Assembly (NCBI RefSeq): GCF_003363155.1
Contig: NZ_QRBE01000002.1
Coordinates: forward strand, 143,795 to 207,794
From: Dyella monticola
GTDB taxonomy: Bacteria > Pseudomonadota > Gammaproteobacteria > Xanthomonadales > Rhodanobacteraceae
DNA: 64,000 nt
Direction of reading: 5' to 3'
In this document: positions 63,471 to 64,000 of the stretch, in pieces
Numbering within the stretch: position 1 is the stretch's first letter
Layout: each line of letters opens with the position of its first letter
Notes under the pieces: model-generated
Told to the model about the DNA's origin: nothing
Databases searched by the model: none
Seen by the model: the letters and a program-made list of their open reading frames with translations, nothing else
Made by a program: the position numbers and the translations under genes

Positions 63471-64000
63471 TTACTGATGGGCCGCCGACATCGAAGGCGG
63501 CGCATCCCGTACATCGGCTCCCCACGCTTTATTCGGCTCTGGTCCCATCGTGAGCACCAAGCTGCCACCGTTGGCGATGTCAGCGTGGCTGAACCACGGC
63601 TTGGTCCACGGCTTGCCGTTGAGCGTTGCGGACTGGATGTACTTGTTTTGCGCCGAATTGTTGCGCGCGACGATCTCGAAGATCTTGCCGTTGCCAAGAT
63701 GCAGGCGAACCTGGTCGAAGATCGGGCTGCCGAGGATGTAGTCAGAACTGGAAGGATCGACCGGATAGAAACCCATCGCGCTGAGCACGTACCAGGACGA
63801 GGTCGAACCTTGGTCGTCCATGCCGGGAAAGGCGTAACCGCTGGTGTCGCTGCCGTAGAGCTGGGCGAGGATGCGTCGCGTCAGCGCCTGCGTTTTCCAG
63901 GGCTGGCCGCTCCATGCGTAGAGATACGCTGCCTGCTGATCCGGTTGGTTGCCCTGCACATATTCCCCGATCATGCCGGTGCAATCGCGGCAGATGCCCT
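63471..64000 (-). CDS. GH92 alpha-mannosidase, C-terminal part (continues past window end)
   Basis: The frame is open to the window edge (ICRDCTGMIGEYVQGN at the start) and ends at 63471. Family motifs: GNQPDQQAAYLYAWSGQPW, ALTRRILAQLYG, GYAFPGMDDQGSTSSWYVLS (catalytic DD region), LGFYPVDP-like segment and IANGGSLVLTMGPEPNKAWG at the end. GH92 enzymes are Ca-dependent exo-alpha-mannosidases. The 5' part is outside the window. It is upstream of the GH2 gene in a probable operon. Confidence 0.9.
   Translation of the reverse strand, partial: GICRDCTGMIGEYVQGNQPDQQAAYLYAWSGQPWKTQALTRRILAQLYGSDTSGYAFPGMDDQGSTSSWYVLSAMGFYPVDPSSSDYILGSPIFDQVRLHLGNGKIFEIVARNNSAQNKYIQSATLNGKPWTKPWFSHADIANGGSLVLTMGPEPNKAWGADVRDAPPSMSAAHQ

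Overview
The window is chromosomal DNA of a GC-rich gammaproteobacterium. The gene families point to the Lysobacterales (Xanthomonadales), probably a Rhodanobacteraceae such as Dyella or Luteibacter: an ECF43-type sigma factor beside a Ser/Thr kinase, cupin-type AraC regulators, and GH2/GH92 glycosidases. The genus is an inference from family content only; there is no rRNA or housekeeping marker here.

Layout. Positions 1-925 hold the 3' end of an IS3-family element whose transposase has lost its catalytic Glu. Positions 925-5080 are a mosaic of poorly characterised genes: an XRE regulator with a palindromic operator, an SseB-like gene, and a small minus-strand operon. Positions 5081-10609 are a Tn7/Tn5053-like transposition module: a TnsA-like protein without its catalytic residues, a DDE transposase, an AAA+ ATPase and TniQ. 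A long leader before it could fold in mutually exclusive ways around the first ribosome binding site. The module ends against a 5'-truncated, frameshifted PQQ sugar dehydrogenase. Positions 12018-16392 hold two paralogous AraC regulators and two alpha/beta hydrolases, with a 53-bp repeat that looks like a shared operator. An M1 metallopeptidase, a gene broken by a second IS3-family copy, a DUF6933 gene and IS debris follow up to about 24 kb.

Positions 24.3-35.1 kb hold an SRPBCC protein, an ECF43-like sigma factor with its transmembrane Ser/Thr kinase, and, divergently, a 2213-residue repeat-rich autotransporter. Positions 35-43.3 kb hold a hairpin repeat element, a possible nuclease toxin, a lipoprotein, a cysteine-dioxygenase/flavoprotein pair, an internally deleted GH92 pseudogene and a PhyH oxygenase.

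The most striking region is 44336-59835. Six co-directional genes with short gaps encode: (1) a 2917-residue Tc-toxin A subunit containing five copies of a roughly 55-residue repeat not expected in TcA; (2) a Cys-rich Hint-domain protein; (3) a small Zn-ribbon-like protein; (4) a 282-residue peptide with a leader and eight identical copies of KTCKPTRNPCC; (5) an APH-like kinase; (6) a HopA1-LanC fusion. Genes 4-6 look like a multi-core RiPP (lanthipeptide-type) pathway. By family logic the kinase and the HopA1 domain would phosphorylate and eliminate Thr/Ser, and the LanC domain would close thioethers onto Cys. An intrinsic terminator between the precursor and the enzyme genes fits high precursor dosage. 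Coupling a Tc toxin subunit to such a pathway is the best candidate here for an undescribed system. An ATP-grasp ligase follows after a 316-bp gap, and the window ends in a GH2/GH92 glycosidase pair.
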